From the NCBI GenBank assembly GCA_030562195.1, contig CM060199.1:15830338-15894337 (forward strand): 64,000 nt of DNA, given 5' to 3'. The notes under the pieces were generated by a model. It did not search any database, was not told the DNA's origin, and saw only the letters and a list, made by a program, of their open reading frames with translations. Both the position numbers and the translations under genes were made by a program. The DNA is from Nipponacmea schrenckii (lineage: Eukaryota; Mollusca; Gastropoda; Lottiidae). This document shows positions 23,480-35,559 of the stretch, one piece after another. Numbering within the stretch: the stretch's first letter is position 1; each line of letters opens with the position of its first letter.

Positions 23480-24215
23480 ATTATCAGAACTCTAAATAAA
23501 AATTAAATTTGACGTTTCATATTATTCCTTTTGAATTGCAGGTTGGTGGGAATAAAACATATGGAGAGGTTGACATAATTATTGGATTAAGAAGCCCTTA
23601 TTTCCAAAGATATCAAAGGTCTTGCATCAAAATCTTCATGGGAATGATTACCAGACATACGGGCTTTAATAAGAAATCAAAACCAACATGCAACCAGTAG
23701 TATTTGTCGATATTATGGTAGCTTCACAGTGATGATTATCCATAGTGAGCATTGGATTCCATTTTGTTCACAAAGCCATGCATATTGTACTAGTATCATT
23801 TAGAAATTTGAGAAACATTCAAAAACTAGAAATTCCGTATAAGATGCTTACCATTGTGACCTACATTCACGTATATCCCTTCTTTAAGTATACAATATAA
23901 TAAGTGCACTTTAGTAACTTGATTAAATTCACAGTGTAAGATATTTACATGTTGAAAACGTGTCCCTTCTTATCTCAAACCCAGCTGATTAAACCCACTG
24001 TGATGTCATTTGATCGAAATAAAACTTTCTAAAGGGCTGTAAATCATGAATGAAGAGATCTGGGGTAATTTTATTAACCTGATATTGGGTCCAAAGGTTG
24101 GAAACAATTAAGCAAATAATCTCAAAATGACTGGTTCACTTGCCTACGCAGTACGGACGGGCTCAAGATTCAATTTTGTTTGAATGCGTTTTATTTCCAA
24201 CATATTATCGTATAA
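23480..24215. other. Upstream region of the globin gene; nothing else seen
   Basis: The globin 5' UTR appears to begin after an acceptor-like TTTAG just 5' of the coding start (about 23488-23493), so a non-coding first exon may lie further right. No other exon is recognisable. Confidence 0.35.
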
Positions 24216-24925
24216 TTATTTTGTTATTCCCAAAATTTGTTATAAACAATGTGTTATTCCCAATATGTTTAATAAACAATGTGTTATTCCCAATATGTTT
24301 AATAAACAATGTGTTATTCCCAATATGTTTAATAAACAATGTGTTAATCCCGATATGTTTTATAAACAATGTGTTATTCCCAATAAGTTTAAATAAACAA
24401 TGTGTTATTCCCAATATGTTTATATAAACAATGTGTTATTCCCAATATGTTTAAATAAACAATGTGTTATTCCCAATATGTTTTATAAACAATATGTTTT
24501 ATAAACAATATATTTTATAAACAATGTGTTATTCCCAATAAGTTTAAATAAACAATGTGTTATTCCCAAAACGTTTTATAAACAATATGTTATTCCCGAT
24601 ATGTTTAAATAAACAATGTGTTATTCCCAATATGTTTAAATAAACAATATGTTATTCCCAATATGTTTAAGTAAACAATGTGTTATTCCCAATATGTTTA
24701 AATAAACAATGTGTTATTCCCAATATGTTTAAATTAAAAATGTGTTATTCCCAATATGTTTTATAAACAATGTGTTATTCCCAGCTTTCTTATAATTTAA
24801 TCAGTTATTCCCAACATTTCTTAAAGACAATCTGTTATTGCCAACATTTCTCATAAACAATCTGTTATTGCCAACAATTCTTATAAACAATATATTATTC
24901 CCAATGTTTCTTATAATTAATAAGT
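24216..24925. repeat. Minisatellite, unit about 30-32 bp
   Basis: More than 20 units built on ATAAACAATGTGTTATTCCC plus AATATGTTTA; the left 450 bp is very regular and the right end (from about 24780) is diverged. Several reading frames stay open across it (24140-24427, 24184-24396 and 24205-24414 on the other strand) only because the repeat unit lacks stops. It directly abuts the foldback element that follows. Confidence 0.92.
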
Positions 24926-24941
24926 TATTCCCAACCTTTCT

Positions 24942-26386
24942 AGTGAACGAAAGCCTTTAAGACACACTTAACAAAAAAATTATATTTTTATTTTTCAGGA
25001 AATATTTTGCACAAGTCGAATTCCACATCTCGAAATTTCTGATTCCACAAGTCGAAATTTCTGATTCCACAAGTCGAAATTTCGGATTCCACAAATCGAA
25101 ATTTCGGGTTCCACAACTCGAAATTTCGGATTCCACAACTCGAAATTTCGGATTCCGCAATCATTTTGATTTCCAGTACATCAACTCGGATTTGTAGCTA
25201 TGCATGCTTCTTATTCTTAAGAATTTGCAAAAAAAACCAAAAAAAACAGAAAATGTCTCGACCCAGGTAGCTGAAAACCGTAAAGGGACGGTGGCCTCTG
25301 CAGAAATCTTTAGGTGGGAGGTCAAAGTAGGGGCCACCAAATTTTCAAGGGGGGGGGGGGTAACAACACTAGGCCTTTAAGGTCTCAATTATATAAAAAT
25401 AAATGGGAGGGGGGGGGATGTAAAAAAATACGGGGAGATAAAGTTGACTATTTTTTCCGATATATTTCCGATAACATCGCAGAACCCGAGGCCCAAGGCT
25501 TACAGCCTCCCTCGACAGTTTGAAATCGATAATAGGAGAAGGCTTATGCCTTTGTCCTGATAAAGAATCACATAAACGAGTCAAGACTTGGACTTGGAAC
25601 AAGAGATTTTGCATCCCTTAAAAAAATATAATATTTTAAGAAATACTTGTCTGCCAAGTACATCCAGCTTTGACTTTTAAATTTCACTTTCTTCTCCAGA
25701 TTAGGTCAGCACTTTCTTTATAGAAGTCTTTATTATACGAACTCTAAGGAATATAGTGCCTATAGATACTATCCAAATATATATATATGGTATAAGTCTT
25801 GACTCGTTTATGTGATTCTTTATCAGCACATAGGCATAAGCCTTCTCCTATTATCGATTTCAAATTGTCGAGGGATCTTTAACGCGTACAGGCTGTAAGC
25901 CTTTGGTCTCAGGTTCTGCGATGTTATCGGAAATATATCGGAAAAAATATGTTTTTTGTATAATTTTATACAATGTCCTTAAAGGCCTAGTGTTGTTAGC
26001 CCCCTTGAAAATTCGGTGGCCCCTACTTTGACCTCCCACCTAAAGATTTTTGCAGAGGGCACTGCCCCTTTACGCTATTTCAGTTACCTGGGTCAAGACA
26101 TTTTCTGTCTTTTTTTTTTGTTTCTTTTTAGCAAATTCTTAAGAATAAGAAGCATGCAAAGCTACATATCTGAGTTGATGTATTGGAATCCGAAATTTCG
26201 AGTTGTGGAACCCGAAATTTCGAGTTGTGGAACCCGAAATTTCGAGTTGTGGAATCCGAAATTTCGACTTGTGGAATCCATAATTTCGACTTGTGCAAAA
26301 TAATTTCGACTTGTGCAAAATAATTTCTGAAAAAAATTTTTTTTTTAAATATTTTTTTTTAAGTGTGTCTAAAAGGCTTTCGTACT
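24942..26386. mobile_element. Foldback element with about 600-bp inverted arms
   Basis: The left arm (about 24942-25590) and right arm (about 25795-26386) are inverted copies: ACGAAAGCCTTTAAGACAC at the left end against GTGTCTAAAAGGCTTTCGT at the right, and CTTATGCCTTTGTCCTGATA against its inverse near 25830. Each arm carries tandem units of TTCCACAAGTCGAAATTTCG (25020-25160; inverse 26185-26310), G-runs and a copy of a CGAGGGATCTTTAACG-type module that also occurs in the SINEs at 46.9 and 57.5 kb. The spacer is about 200 bp. No transposase and no clear target duplication are visible. Confidence 0.8.
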
Positions 26387-26764
26387 AATGTAATGTCTTT
26401 TATTCTCTATAATAAATGACAATTTATATCAATCGATAATTTCTTACAGATTATGTTTCAAAGATAAGTATCAATCTGTATTTTACAACATTGAATGAAT
26501 AGGCAACTTCAAATATCTAATGTTAAAGAATATTATATCAATCCCATCACTAACTGATCAGAATTTGTATTTTTAACAGTTATTAATAAGATACCATCTG
26601 TATCTTTAAAATTTTTGATAAAAAGAATCAATATAAAGTTAAATTTTTCATAGAAACCAACTCATTGGAAATATTAGGTATTTTTTTATCAAGTCAAGCA
26701 GAGTTTATTAATTGTAAGAAATATAATTTTTTTGAATGTTCGATTATGAGGTTTATTTCATTGC

Positions 26765-27095
26765 TTGTTGGAAATATCAGATTGATTTAGTTCTATGTTG
26801 GAAATAACCTCTTGATTTTGATCATTTTGGAAAATTTCATCTTGAACCCGTTCTTTGTTCAACATATTGTTGAGTTAATTTTGATTTTGATTTTGATCTA
26901 TTTTAAAAATATATTAATTTCGTTCAATTTCGGAAATATGTTGATTTTGTTCTATTTTTGAATATCATATTGATTTCGTTCTATGTTGGAAATATGATTT
27001 TTATTTCGAAATATTAGCTTGATTTAATTGATTGTTAGAAATAGAAGTTGATTTATTGATTATTTGAAATTTCAAGTAGATTGTTTCTATTGTTC
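26765..27095. repeat. Degenerate tandem repeat, unit about 29 bp
   Basis: Units resemble TTGATTTCGTTCTATGTTGG followed by AAATATGA. About ten diverged units can be followed. The neighbouring stretch 26387-26764 holds AT-rich sequence with no gene. Confidence 0.7.
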
Positions 27096-27315
27096 TAAAT
27101 TCTCGTCTCACTATTGCATTTAAGAACTTCTAGATAAATCCAAATTAATTATCGGGGACACTGATAGCATTTTTTTTAACCATTCCAATTTGTAATCGGA
27201 CATCTATGGTTGCTACGAATTACAAAGGGTCTTATAAAGGGTAATACAAGCATTATTATTTTGCGATAAGTGACGTCATCGAACACATAGTTTTAGTGAA
27301 ATGGCAGGCACCTCA

Positions 27316-27425
27316 GATGTCTTGAAGAAAATTGGAACGGTTTAAGTGGATGCCATCAGTGTTCCAGATACACATGCAGAATAAATATAGCATCTGTGTG
27401 TAAAAAGTGTAAAAAAGAATCGAGG
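27316..27425 (+). other. Possible relic exon with paired cysteines
   Basis: One frame gives GCHQCSRYTCRINIASVCKK and then CKKESR, ending at a GTATGT donor-like site. The C-x2-C pairs suggest a zinc-binding module, but no acceptor, partner exon or start codon in frame was found. It could be transposon-derived or chance. Confidence 0.2.
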
Positions 27426-27429
27426 TATG

Positions 27430-28550
27430 TCCATGACAATTATGCCTTTTTAAAATAAATTCTAATAAACATTTTTTTTTTCAATACTCAAACAATTCTT
27501 CCTGTTATTTCGTTTGGATACAAATTTAATCAGCATTTGGAGACATACATATCAAAAACACAAGTAATTAAAATAAAAAATTTAAAAGTAATATTTATTT
27601 TCCACTTACTTTTCCTAGCTACAAAAAAAGATACGCTTATCTAGTGTTATATCCAACAGTTAAATTGCATACGAGTTAATACACAAGATTCAAAGTAACA
27701 TTAGAAATTCGTGGGACTTAATCCGGACTTATATCTCATATGGTTCTTGGTGAAATTTGCCGTATGTCTGAAGATTATTCCAAAAGGAAGGGTTATTCGA
27801 ACGTTGACTATCGAACTGAACGTAGATCGAGATTTAGTTCCTGCTATTCTTTGACAATTTCGGATGAATGAGGTTAGCAAAGGTCATGCAAGATATAAAA
27901 CCTAAAATGGAGCGTCGGGCGAATTTGTCCATCCATGAGAATCAACAAGATAGGTATTCTATTTTCTAAGGCAATATTTGTTTATGGTATATTAGACTAT
28001 TTATTGTGTTTATTGTAGGGCAGGTATTTAAGATATTGATGATTGACCGAGACTATCAATTGAATAGTATCGTAACCAAGAGAGAAAAAGTCAATGTATG
28101 AGAATTTATAAATACAAACAAAATAAGACGTAGACATGCAACACTACATGTCTCTATCTCAAAGAATAAATATAAAATATAATATACACATTATCCAACA
28201 TTATGAGAGTTTTCTTTTGTAAATCATGCTGTGTCGTCAAGTTCTTACTATGGCCAGAGCTCATTCTATCGATTACATATATCGAAACCGTTTGCTTGAA
28301 ATGCTTCATTCAGATACTAGTAGATTTATCCTTTCTATCAAAGTTATTTTTCTTGGGCGTTCGTTTATTCATTATAACGAGAAAAGAGGCCATCTTTTCA
28401 GATGGAAAATGCAGCGTCGTTGTAATTTGTGATTTAAAGAATAATAAAGATAATCTACATTTGAGACGAAATATCCTTCATAAATTCCATTGGCACGCTT
28501 TGTGCTGGAATTTGAATGCCAATAGACACACTCAGTTTGTATGCGTTTCG
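27430..28550. other. No gene seen
   Basis: AT-rich spacer between the possible relic exon and the 3' end of the PAN-Sushi-GON gene. The 144-codon plus-strand ORF at 28203-28637 overlaps the last exon of that gene in antisense and has no protein-like features. Confidence 0.5.
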
Positions 28551-28555
28551 AGATT

Positions 28556-31500
28556 TTATATTCCAAGTAAATTGCAATGTGGATCTATAGTATCATCAGG
28601 CATAACTGAAAATAAAACCATGAAAAGTATAATGTGAAACGTTTTTTCCTTATTTTCATGTATCTTGCATAATATTAATAATAGATAGTACAGTGGTTTA
28701 TTTTATCTACACATCTAAGTATGAGGCAATGAATCTTAACCATTGAAAATGCACTTTTTATGAACAACCTATACATTTTATTTATTGTAATGTATTGATG
28801 TACAGTGTACTAGATGAAGAAATAGGCTTACCATATTCAGGATCCTTAACAAATAGTATCATGTTACCAGTTGGTCTTGCTCCACCGCAACCACCATCCC
28901 CCCTTAATAGTACCACAAAATCAGTTCTATTTACTGTAAAATATGGAAAATATCCATCTTCTGACCATGTAGTCTGTAAAAGAATTAGATATTCTATGTC
29001 AGGTACCTTTTATTATATTAAATCAAGTTTACATAATAAATATTACAAACCGTAATATTATTTTTTATTATCATGACACACTAATTGTGTCAGCACCGTT
29101 CAATTATTTTGTTTTTTTTTTTGTTTTTTTTTACTTGATGCGGCTTTTTTGCATTAATGCAGTCTATCGAGCAACAAGTCTAGTTGGTATTAAATGCATT
29201 TCTATGAACCCGTGAACCCTTCTATAAGAAAAATTTAATTTCATCGCATTATCACTGCTATTCCACCCAAAACCAGGAATTCACAGATTTAAGGATAGGT
29301 AGTTGTATTTATTTTGAGTTTGCGATATTTTTAACTGATTCTCAATATTATTCGTAGTAAATTCTTACAATTCTTGAGTTATTAGGAACCGTAGGAAATT
29401 GTTTGGAGTCGTAACTAAATGTAAATGAATTCGTGGGCATTCTTAGGTGTATTTCATTCCTGGCCAATAATATAGTTGGTTAAATATTCATTTTATAGAA
29501 AAGTGGCGAAATGGAGAAGGGGCGAAATGGGAATAGTTTGGGAGGGGGGGCGAAGTGGGAAGGGGCGAAGTGGGAAGGGGCGACATGAGAAGTCACCCCT
29601 CAACAAAGAAGAATTCCAACAGCAACCCCCACTGGTTTGACGATGAGTGTCGTGCACTACGCAACACAAAATATCATGAACTAAATCGATTCCGATCTAC
29701 AAACTTTGACCACGACTTTAATTCCTATTAGTCCATACAAAACAAATTCAAACGCTTGTGTGCTGACAAAAAAGAGTTTTACGCAAAAAACAATAAGGTT
29801 GCAATTAGAGAGTAATCTTGAGACTCCAAAAACTTGGCAAAAGGTCAAGTCGATCCTACGAAAGCGCCAGGATACATCACAAATTAGTGCTGAGGATTGG
29901 CGTTTACATTTCGAAACACTTTTAAATGTGAACACGGATGAGGAAGTTAATGAACTGTTTACTACCCCCACTGATGAGCAACTATATGGATCTGATAACC
30001 TTGATATTTTAAACTATGAAATAACGTCTTCTGATATCGAACCTTGTGTATACTACAGGAGTCTTGGAACAATGTCTTTATCTGCCCGGTGCATAAAAGG
30101 GGTCCGAGAGATTCCCCTGAATCTTTAGAGGTACATCCCACCTCCCAGTATTTGGGAAGATTTTCATAAAAAAACATTAAATACTAGGGTAATGACAGAG
30201 ACCAATTGTTTGAATATCAGACTGGATTTAGAAAATCCTACAGCATAATTGACAATATATTTAACCTACAAGGGAGCATAAGCAAATATATATCAAAGTC
30301 TAGAGGGCACCTGTATGTCCTATTCATAGATTTTAAATCTGCTTTCGACACTGTACAACCCCCCCCCCCCCTTGCTATGGCAGGTTTTAAGACATTTGAG
30401 ATAACAGGGAAAATTCTTAAATGTAATTGAAAACATGCACACGACATGTATTTTATGTGTTCAAACTAGTAATGGATTAACAAATTTGTTCAACTGCATT
30501 ATTGGCACACGTCATGGGTGCATGCTTAGTCCCCTACTCTTCAGTATGTTCATTAACGAATTTGTCCATTAACTAAACGATTCACAATGTAGTGGTATCT
30601 CAAAATATTACTCCAATGTTATGTCTTTGCTTTTTGCAGACGACATAGACAACATACCTGATACAGTCTTTGGTTTACAAAGACAACTACTAGATTGTAT
30701 ACAGAATTTTTATGATAAATTTGGAATGACTATAAATGACAGCAAAACTAAAATTATGGTTTTTCGGAACGGCGGTCCGTTACGTGATTATGAAAAATGG
30801 CAAAAAATAAGTAGTTTCTTGTTTCAAATATCTATAGTTGTTTTGTGTTTACACCTAAGCTTATTTGACAAATGCAAAAGAAATACTTATTTGACAGACC
30901 AGTGAAGCTCTATTACTAATCAAATGTTTAAGTAAAACCTGCCAGGGAATGCAAATGTTCGATAAAATGATAGTACCTATAACAATGTATGGGTCGGAAA
31001 CATGGGTTCATGCATATTCCCCCCAAATAAAACATTTTCAAATTATATTTATTAAGTATATATTAAGGATCCCTAAACGAGATTCTGTAAGTGCCTCTTT
31101 GGGAGAAATGGGCAGATATCCATTATTTACTATATGTAAGATGTATTAAGTATTGGCTTAAAATATCATGCATGCAGACAGACAGACTTTTCCAAAGCAT
31201 ATATATGATATGTTATATATGCATGATGAGCATGGACGCAAGAACTGGACAACACATGTCTACTATTTACGTATGGATTTTGATATGTTTGGAATTAGCA
31301 AGCAGTAGGTAGTGTAGAATGTTTTATATCTGTTTTTAAACAGGCAAAATTGGCATAATAGCATATATGAAAAAAATTCATTGGCACAATATTGTATATA
31401 TAAAGTTGAATTAGAAAAAAAAAGAAATTTATTTATAATTCAGAATTTATTTATTTATTTATTTTTATTATTATTATTAAGTATGAATTATTATTAAGTA

Positions 31501-34082
31501 TGAATTATTATTAAGTATGAATTATTATTAATTATTATTATTATTAAGTATTAATTATTATTAAGTATTAATTATTATTATTATTAAGTATTAATTATTA
31601 TTAATTGTTATTATTATTCAGTATTAATTATAATCAAGTATTAATTATTATTAATTATTATCATTATTAAGTATTAATCATTATTAAGTATTAATTATTA
31701 TTAATTATTATTATTATTAGTAAAACTAGATCGTAGAGTGTCACAATTCTATATTTCTTCGAAAATCTTATGATTTTGGCATAATTATGACAGTCAGGCT
31801 TATAAAGAGAACAAATGTGTCACACCACTGTTGTGACGGCATCTTCGTTAAAAAAAAAAAAAAAAAAAATCTTACCGAGTTACTGATCATTAGTCCTGTA
31901 TTTGTAACATCAACTGTAGATCTTCCTCTCAAACACATAGCTATATTTGCACGACTACAGCCAATCACCCATCCATACGGCCTTTTAGCTCCGAAATGGT
32001 GAGAGGTAAATGTGAAATCATGGTTCAGGCTAGACATTTTCTGAAAAAACACAAACATTCTCAAAATAGAGGTGGCTGAATATAATATATATATAGTGGA
32101 GGAGTTACGAAGAAAGACATTAAAATTGTCGTAAAATAAAAACTAGAACAATACAGAACCTACCAACACGGGTTTAAAATACCATAGCTAAGCTACGATG
32201 CAGTTGTGGATCGAAGAGCAATGGGCATAACACATCATCGCACAGATTCAGTTGCAGTCCACTTTTAACGGCTGTGATCAACAAGGTATCCACAGATTTT
32301 GGCTGGTTCTTAAAGGACTCTTGGTGGTCGATACCAGACCACATTTAATGATACAATGAAGGTCTAAAAGATCACATAGTTCATTTACCTCTGTATTAAT
32401 AGCAACCTTGGTAAAAGTTGTTTTTCCTTGGTCTCTATCAGTATAGGGAAAAACTTTACATCCCTGTCCATCATAACACCTTCCGGTAGGATAATCAAAC
32501 ACATTAGTAGCGTGGAGAGTAAGGAATGTTTTTGGACTGTTGGTATTCATGTTGAAACAATACAAACGAACTGAAGCACTGTTTAAAATACCAGGATAAT
32601 GAATATATTCACCGTCAGTTGTATAAGATGAGTTACATGCTTTTATCGTTGCACAAGAAGCAAAGTCTGCAATAAAATGAACAAAAATCCAAAATTACAG
32701 ATGAATTATTTTCTCATAGAATAAATTCGTATACAAAAAAGCGGGGAAAAGGGCGAAAAAGCGCAGAAAAAAGGCAAGAAAGCGTGTGTAAACAAATGAG
32801 ATAAATATTTTTTTATACGTATGTATATACATTATAACCTTTACAAACCAGATTTTAAGTATATTATCTTACCCTTGCATGGTGTTTCTGTCCAGTGTGA
32901 ATCACCAATACATCGCGTGTCTCCTATCTGACGATGGACGTAATACTGACCACATCTATATCTTGCTGTATAATTACCAGGAGATTCAAGTACTTCTAAT
33001 AATTGGTGACCTTTTGGGACTGGTGGAGGTCCACAAGCAGGACCTATATAATATAAAACCTTAGAATACGGTATAAGATTTGGTATATATTAGGGCTTAA
33101 AAGACTACCATCTAAAAGATTACAGTTTCGTTTCGTTATACCATTTAAAAAACAAAACAAGTCGGGTACTGGTGACGTTACAAGCTATATCGCTTTTCTT
33201 TGGGTTTCTTTTTGTTTCGTCGATAGTTAGCTATAGATTGGTTGTGATCGGTTGATATGAATTTGAAATGTACACGACCTTGGTATAAATATTGTTAGAA
33301 TACAATTTAAACTGATAAAAATATAACAAAACGAAGTTTTATCTAAGTTTAAATAGATTATAGGGACCACAACAAAGACTCGAAAAATATCTTGATTTTG
33401 ATTTTGAAATGTTTGCCTGTAAAGGTTTTAGAGGGAGTGACCGTAGCAGAGTTCCAAACGAAGACAAAAATACAAATACATTACGCGAATAGCACAAAAG
33501 AAGCCTTATTTATTCTCTCTTTTCATGTAGCACTCTTAACATCTTATATGGTGTGCGTTATCGGACATATTATTTCAAAAAGTCGTTCAATATAAACCTG
33601 ATTAATTCAAATATTTTTTGTACCTATTATGTAACCAATTTATCTGTCTCGAAAATGTTTTGTTAAATTATTTTTTCTTTCTGTCAAATGCTTAATTTTA
33701 TAGTTAAGCATAGGTATTAACAAAGGAAAAAAACAATCAATGGTGATACAATTCAACTGAACATGATAAAAAAAATAATCCGATCAGCTCAAGGATGGCG
33801 ACAAGATATCATGTGATCCAAATAATCTAAACAACCTTTACAAGACTTACCGTCTTCAACAAAATATTCAAATCCAGGGTGTGGAACCAGTGATTCTATC
33901 CAATGTATTTTAGTAGGATAGATTATACATGTTTTATTAACTTTGTTATAAAAATAAGATTTTTTTCCTTGACTAAATGCTAAATGATTACATTCTAGAC
34001 GAGTTTGAGTTGTGGTAGATTGGTTTATAGAAGGTAACGTCATATTACTAATATACAGTACAAACATCACCTCAAAACACAT
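28556..34082 (-). CDS. Secreted PAN/Apple-Sushi-GON domain protein (N-terminus possibly incomplete), 345 aa
   Basis: Exons: 33851-34082, 32873-33043, 32389-32666, 31876-32040, 28832-28973 and 28556-28605; 1038 nt, phases consistent, GT-AG introns. Residues about 28-77 resemble the second half of a PAN/Apple module (RLECNHLAF, YNKVNKTCIIYPT). Residues 81-133 form a Sushi/CCP module with its four cysteines (81, 108, 122, 133) and conserved Trp128. Residues 135 to the end match a GON domain, known from ADAMTS9/20: CATIKAC, YCFNMNTNSPKTFLTL, GKTTFTKVAIN, YGWVIGCSR and VDVTNTGLMIS. An extracellular adhesion or matrix role is inferred. The first Met gives a short hydrophobic start, but the PAN module lacks its first cysteines, so one or more upstream exons may exist; an acceptor-like TTTTGAG at 34071-34077 would then start the exon at 34070. 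The 2.9-kb intron 28974-31875 contains a dead LINE. Confidence 0.85.
29495..29595. repeat. G-rich tandem repeat in PAN-Sushi-GON intron
   Basis: Units resemble GGGGCGAAGTGGGAA, five to six of them, containing runs of 3-7 G on the plus strand in an otherwise AT-rich intron. It adjoins the 5' end of the LINE remnant. Confidence 0.8.
29595..31310 (+). mobile_element. Decayed non-LTR retrotransposon (LINE), nested in host intron
   Basis: Fragments of one reverse transcriptase appear in shifting frames: HWFDDECRALRNTKY (about 29630) before the RT domain, YQTGFRKSYSIIDNIF and VLFIDFKSAFDTV (30215-30350, motif A), a GTRHGCMLSPLLFSMFIN segment (about 30505-30555, motif B), SLLFADDI (30620-30645, the catalytic xADD box) and SKTKIMVF (about 30740). 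Multiple stops, frameshifts and a C-run at 30359-30370 show it is dead. The orientation is opposite to the host gene. The clade was not determined. Confidence 0.85.
31440..31725. repeat. AT-rich simple repeat (ATT / TTATTAAGTATTAA)
   Basis: Repeated TATTATTAAGTATTAATTAT units and pure ATT runs just downstream of the LINE, about 150 bp from an exon of the PAN-Sushi-GON gene. A run of 20 A follows at 31850-31869, right at the donor side of exon 31876-32040. Confidence 0.85.
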
Positions 34083-34855
34083 TTTTTAGTTTAAGATAAA
34101 TAAATTCAAGCTCGAAATTTTTTTAATCACTGATTATTTCAAGTAAAAATTATGACGAATTCAGATGACCGGCCAAAAAACCTCAAAATAAAAAATTAAC
34201 CATCCTGACATGTCTAATGAATATGTAACTGGCAAAAGTTTCCCAGCGACTTAAGTCATTAGTAGATCTCAATGAAGGAAATAGGTTCTCCTTTGAAGGG
34301 TTTACTGCATCAAGACCAAGGAATCACTGCTTCCTAAGAACAGTTATTCCACATGTAACAAATTCCTTCTAACACTAAACGGCACTCTCACTACTCACTT
34401 AATTAACTTCAAGTAACTCGATCACACTGATTTACAAAAGAACCCGGAATCACTACAATTCCATTTCAATAAAAGAGTCTGTCAGTGTATCCAATGAAGA
34501 CGACTATAATGATTTATTGGAATTAGAAATTTGTATAGAATTTCAAAACACTATACAATTTAATTTAATGAAAATTCTATTAAAAATTCATGTTTAACTT
34601 TTGTTTCTACTTGGAGAAGTTTTCTAATGAAGATATTATCCAATATAGAAACTGTTTCTTGATACTAATTAACCTTGGAAAAGCGGAACCCAAAAAGCAG
34701 TCATGTTGATAATTTTTTCTTCTTTTGAAGAAATATTTACCGAAAAAGACATTGCGTATTTTTATTTGAAATACAATTATACTAGATAAAACTGTGTTAT
34801 CGACAGAGGTTTAGTAATACCGATTAATACCAATACAACAGTAATAATAACTAGA
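34083..34855. other. Upstream of the PAN-Sushi-GON gene; no gene seen
   Basis: Any missing 5' exons of the minus-strand gene would be sought here or further right. I found no exon with convincing coding signal. Confidence 0.35.
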
Positions 34856-34859
34856 ACTG

Positions 34860-35250
34860 TGAAGGGTACTGAGAGTGGCAACAACCCCATTGGGGCCACT
34901 TGATACAAGGTCACATGATATACCCTTTTTTAAACACTCAAAACAAACCTTTTAGCAACCATTATAAGCATACGTATGGACAGCTTAGGTCAAGTACATT
35001 ATTTGACTTCGAAATTATAAAGGTAATTGAAGGTGAAGGTCACTTGATATAGCCTTTTGAATTTTTTTAAAAACTAAAACGGGTACAAAAAAATTGTTGT
35101 CGACCATTATAGGCCTATGTGTGGATAGCAAAGGTCAAGAACATTCTACTTGTAAAAATTCAGGGTCATTGAAGGTCAAGGTCATTTGATTTGGCCTTTT
35201 GAATTTTCAAAAAAATTCAATCGGGCATTAAAAAAATTTAAATTTGAAAA
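34860..35250. repeat. Diverged tandem repeat, unit about 120 bp
   Basis: Three degenerate copies of a unit containing GGTCACTTGATATAGCCTTT, then GAATTTT and an ACCATTATAGGCCTATGTG-like segment (about 34905-34990, 35035-35135, 35165-35230). Confidence 0.6.
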
Positions 35251-35559
35251 TCAAAATTCTGTTCTCAACAAATTTTAGATAAAGTAAATAGGTTTCGAAA
35301 AACACCAAAATCGGACAAATCGGATAAAAATTAGCAGACTTATTAAAATTTGCTGAATGTTACCGTTGTGTGATGACACATAAAGTATCACTTCCGGTTT
35401 GGATTTTTTATTATAAAAAGGTTCTAATTATGCCTGATAGTATATATGTATAGCTTTTGTACTGATTTCTTACATTCATCGGAAGCTGGGTGACCCAACG
35501 CGGTTCTAAAAAACTGGAAGTTCTCAAGTGGTAGCTAACCCTAGCTCGTAAACCTAGAT

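Noticed and set aside
24216..24925. Repeat-containing structural protein gene
   Set aside because: Open in several frames on both strands with no splice sites; a non-coding minisatellite explains it.
28203..28637. Plus-strand ORF of 144 codons, the longest unspliced ORF in its region
   Set aside because: It overlaps the last exon of the PAN-Sushi-GON gene in antisense; it has no motif, and the exon on the other strand is in phase with the rest of its gene.
28795..29055. Plus-strand ORF of 86 codons with proline-rich segment
   Set aside because: Antisense to GON exon 28832-28973, whose minus-strand frame continues the domain.
31787..32002. Plus-strand ORF containing a lysine run
   Set aside because: Antisense to exon 31876-32040; the lysines are the A20 tract.
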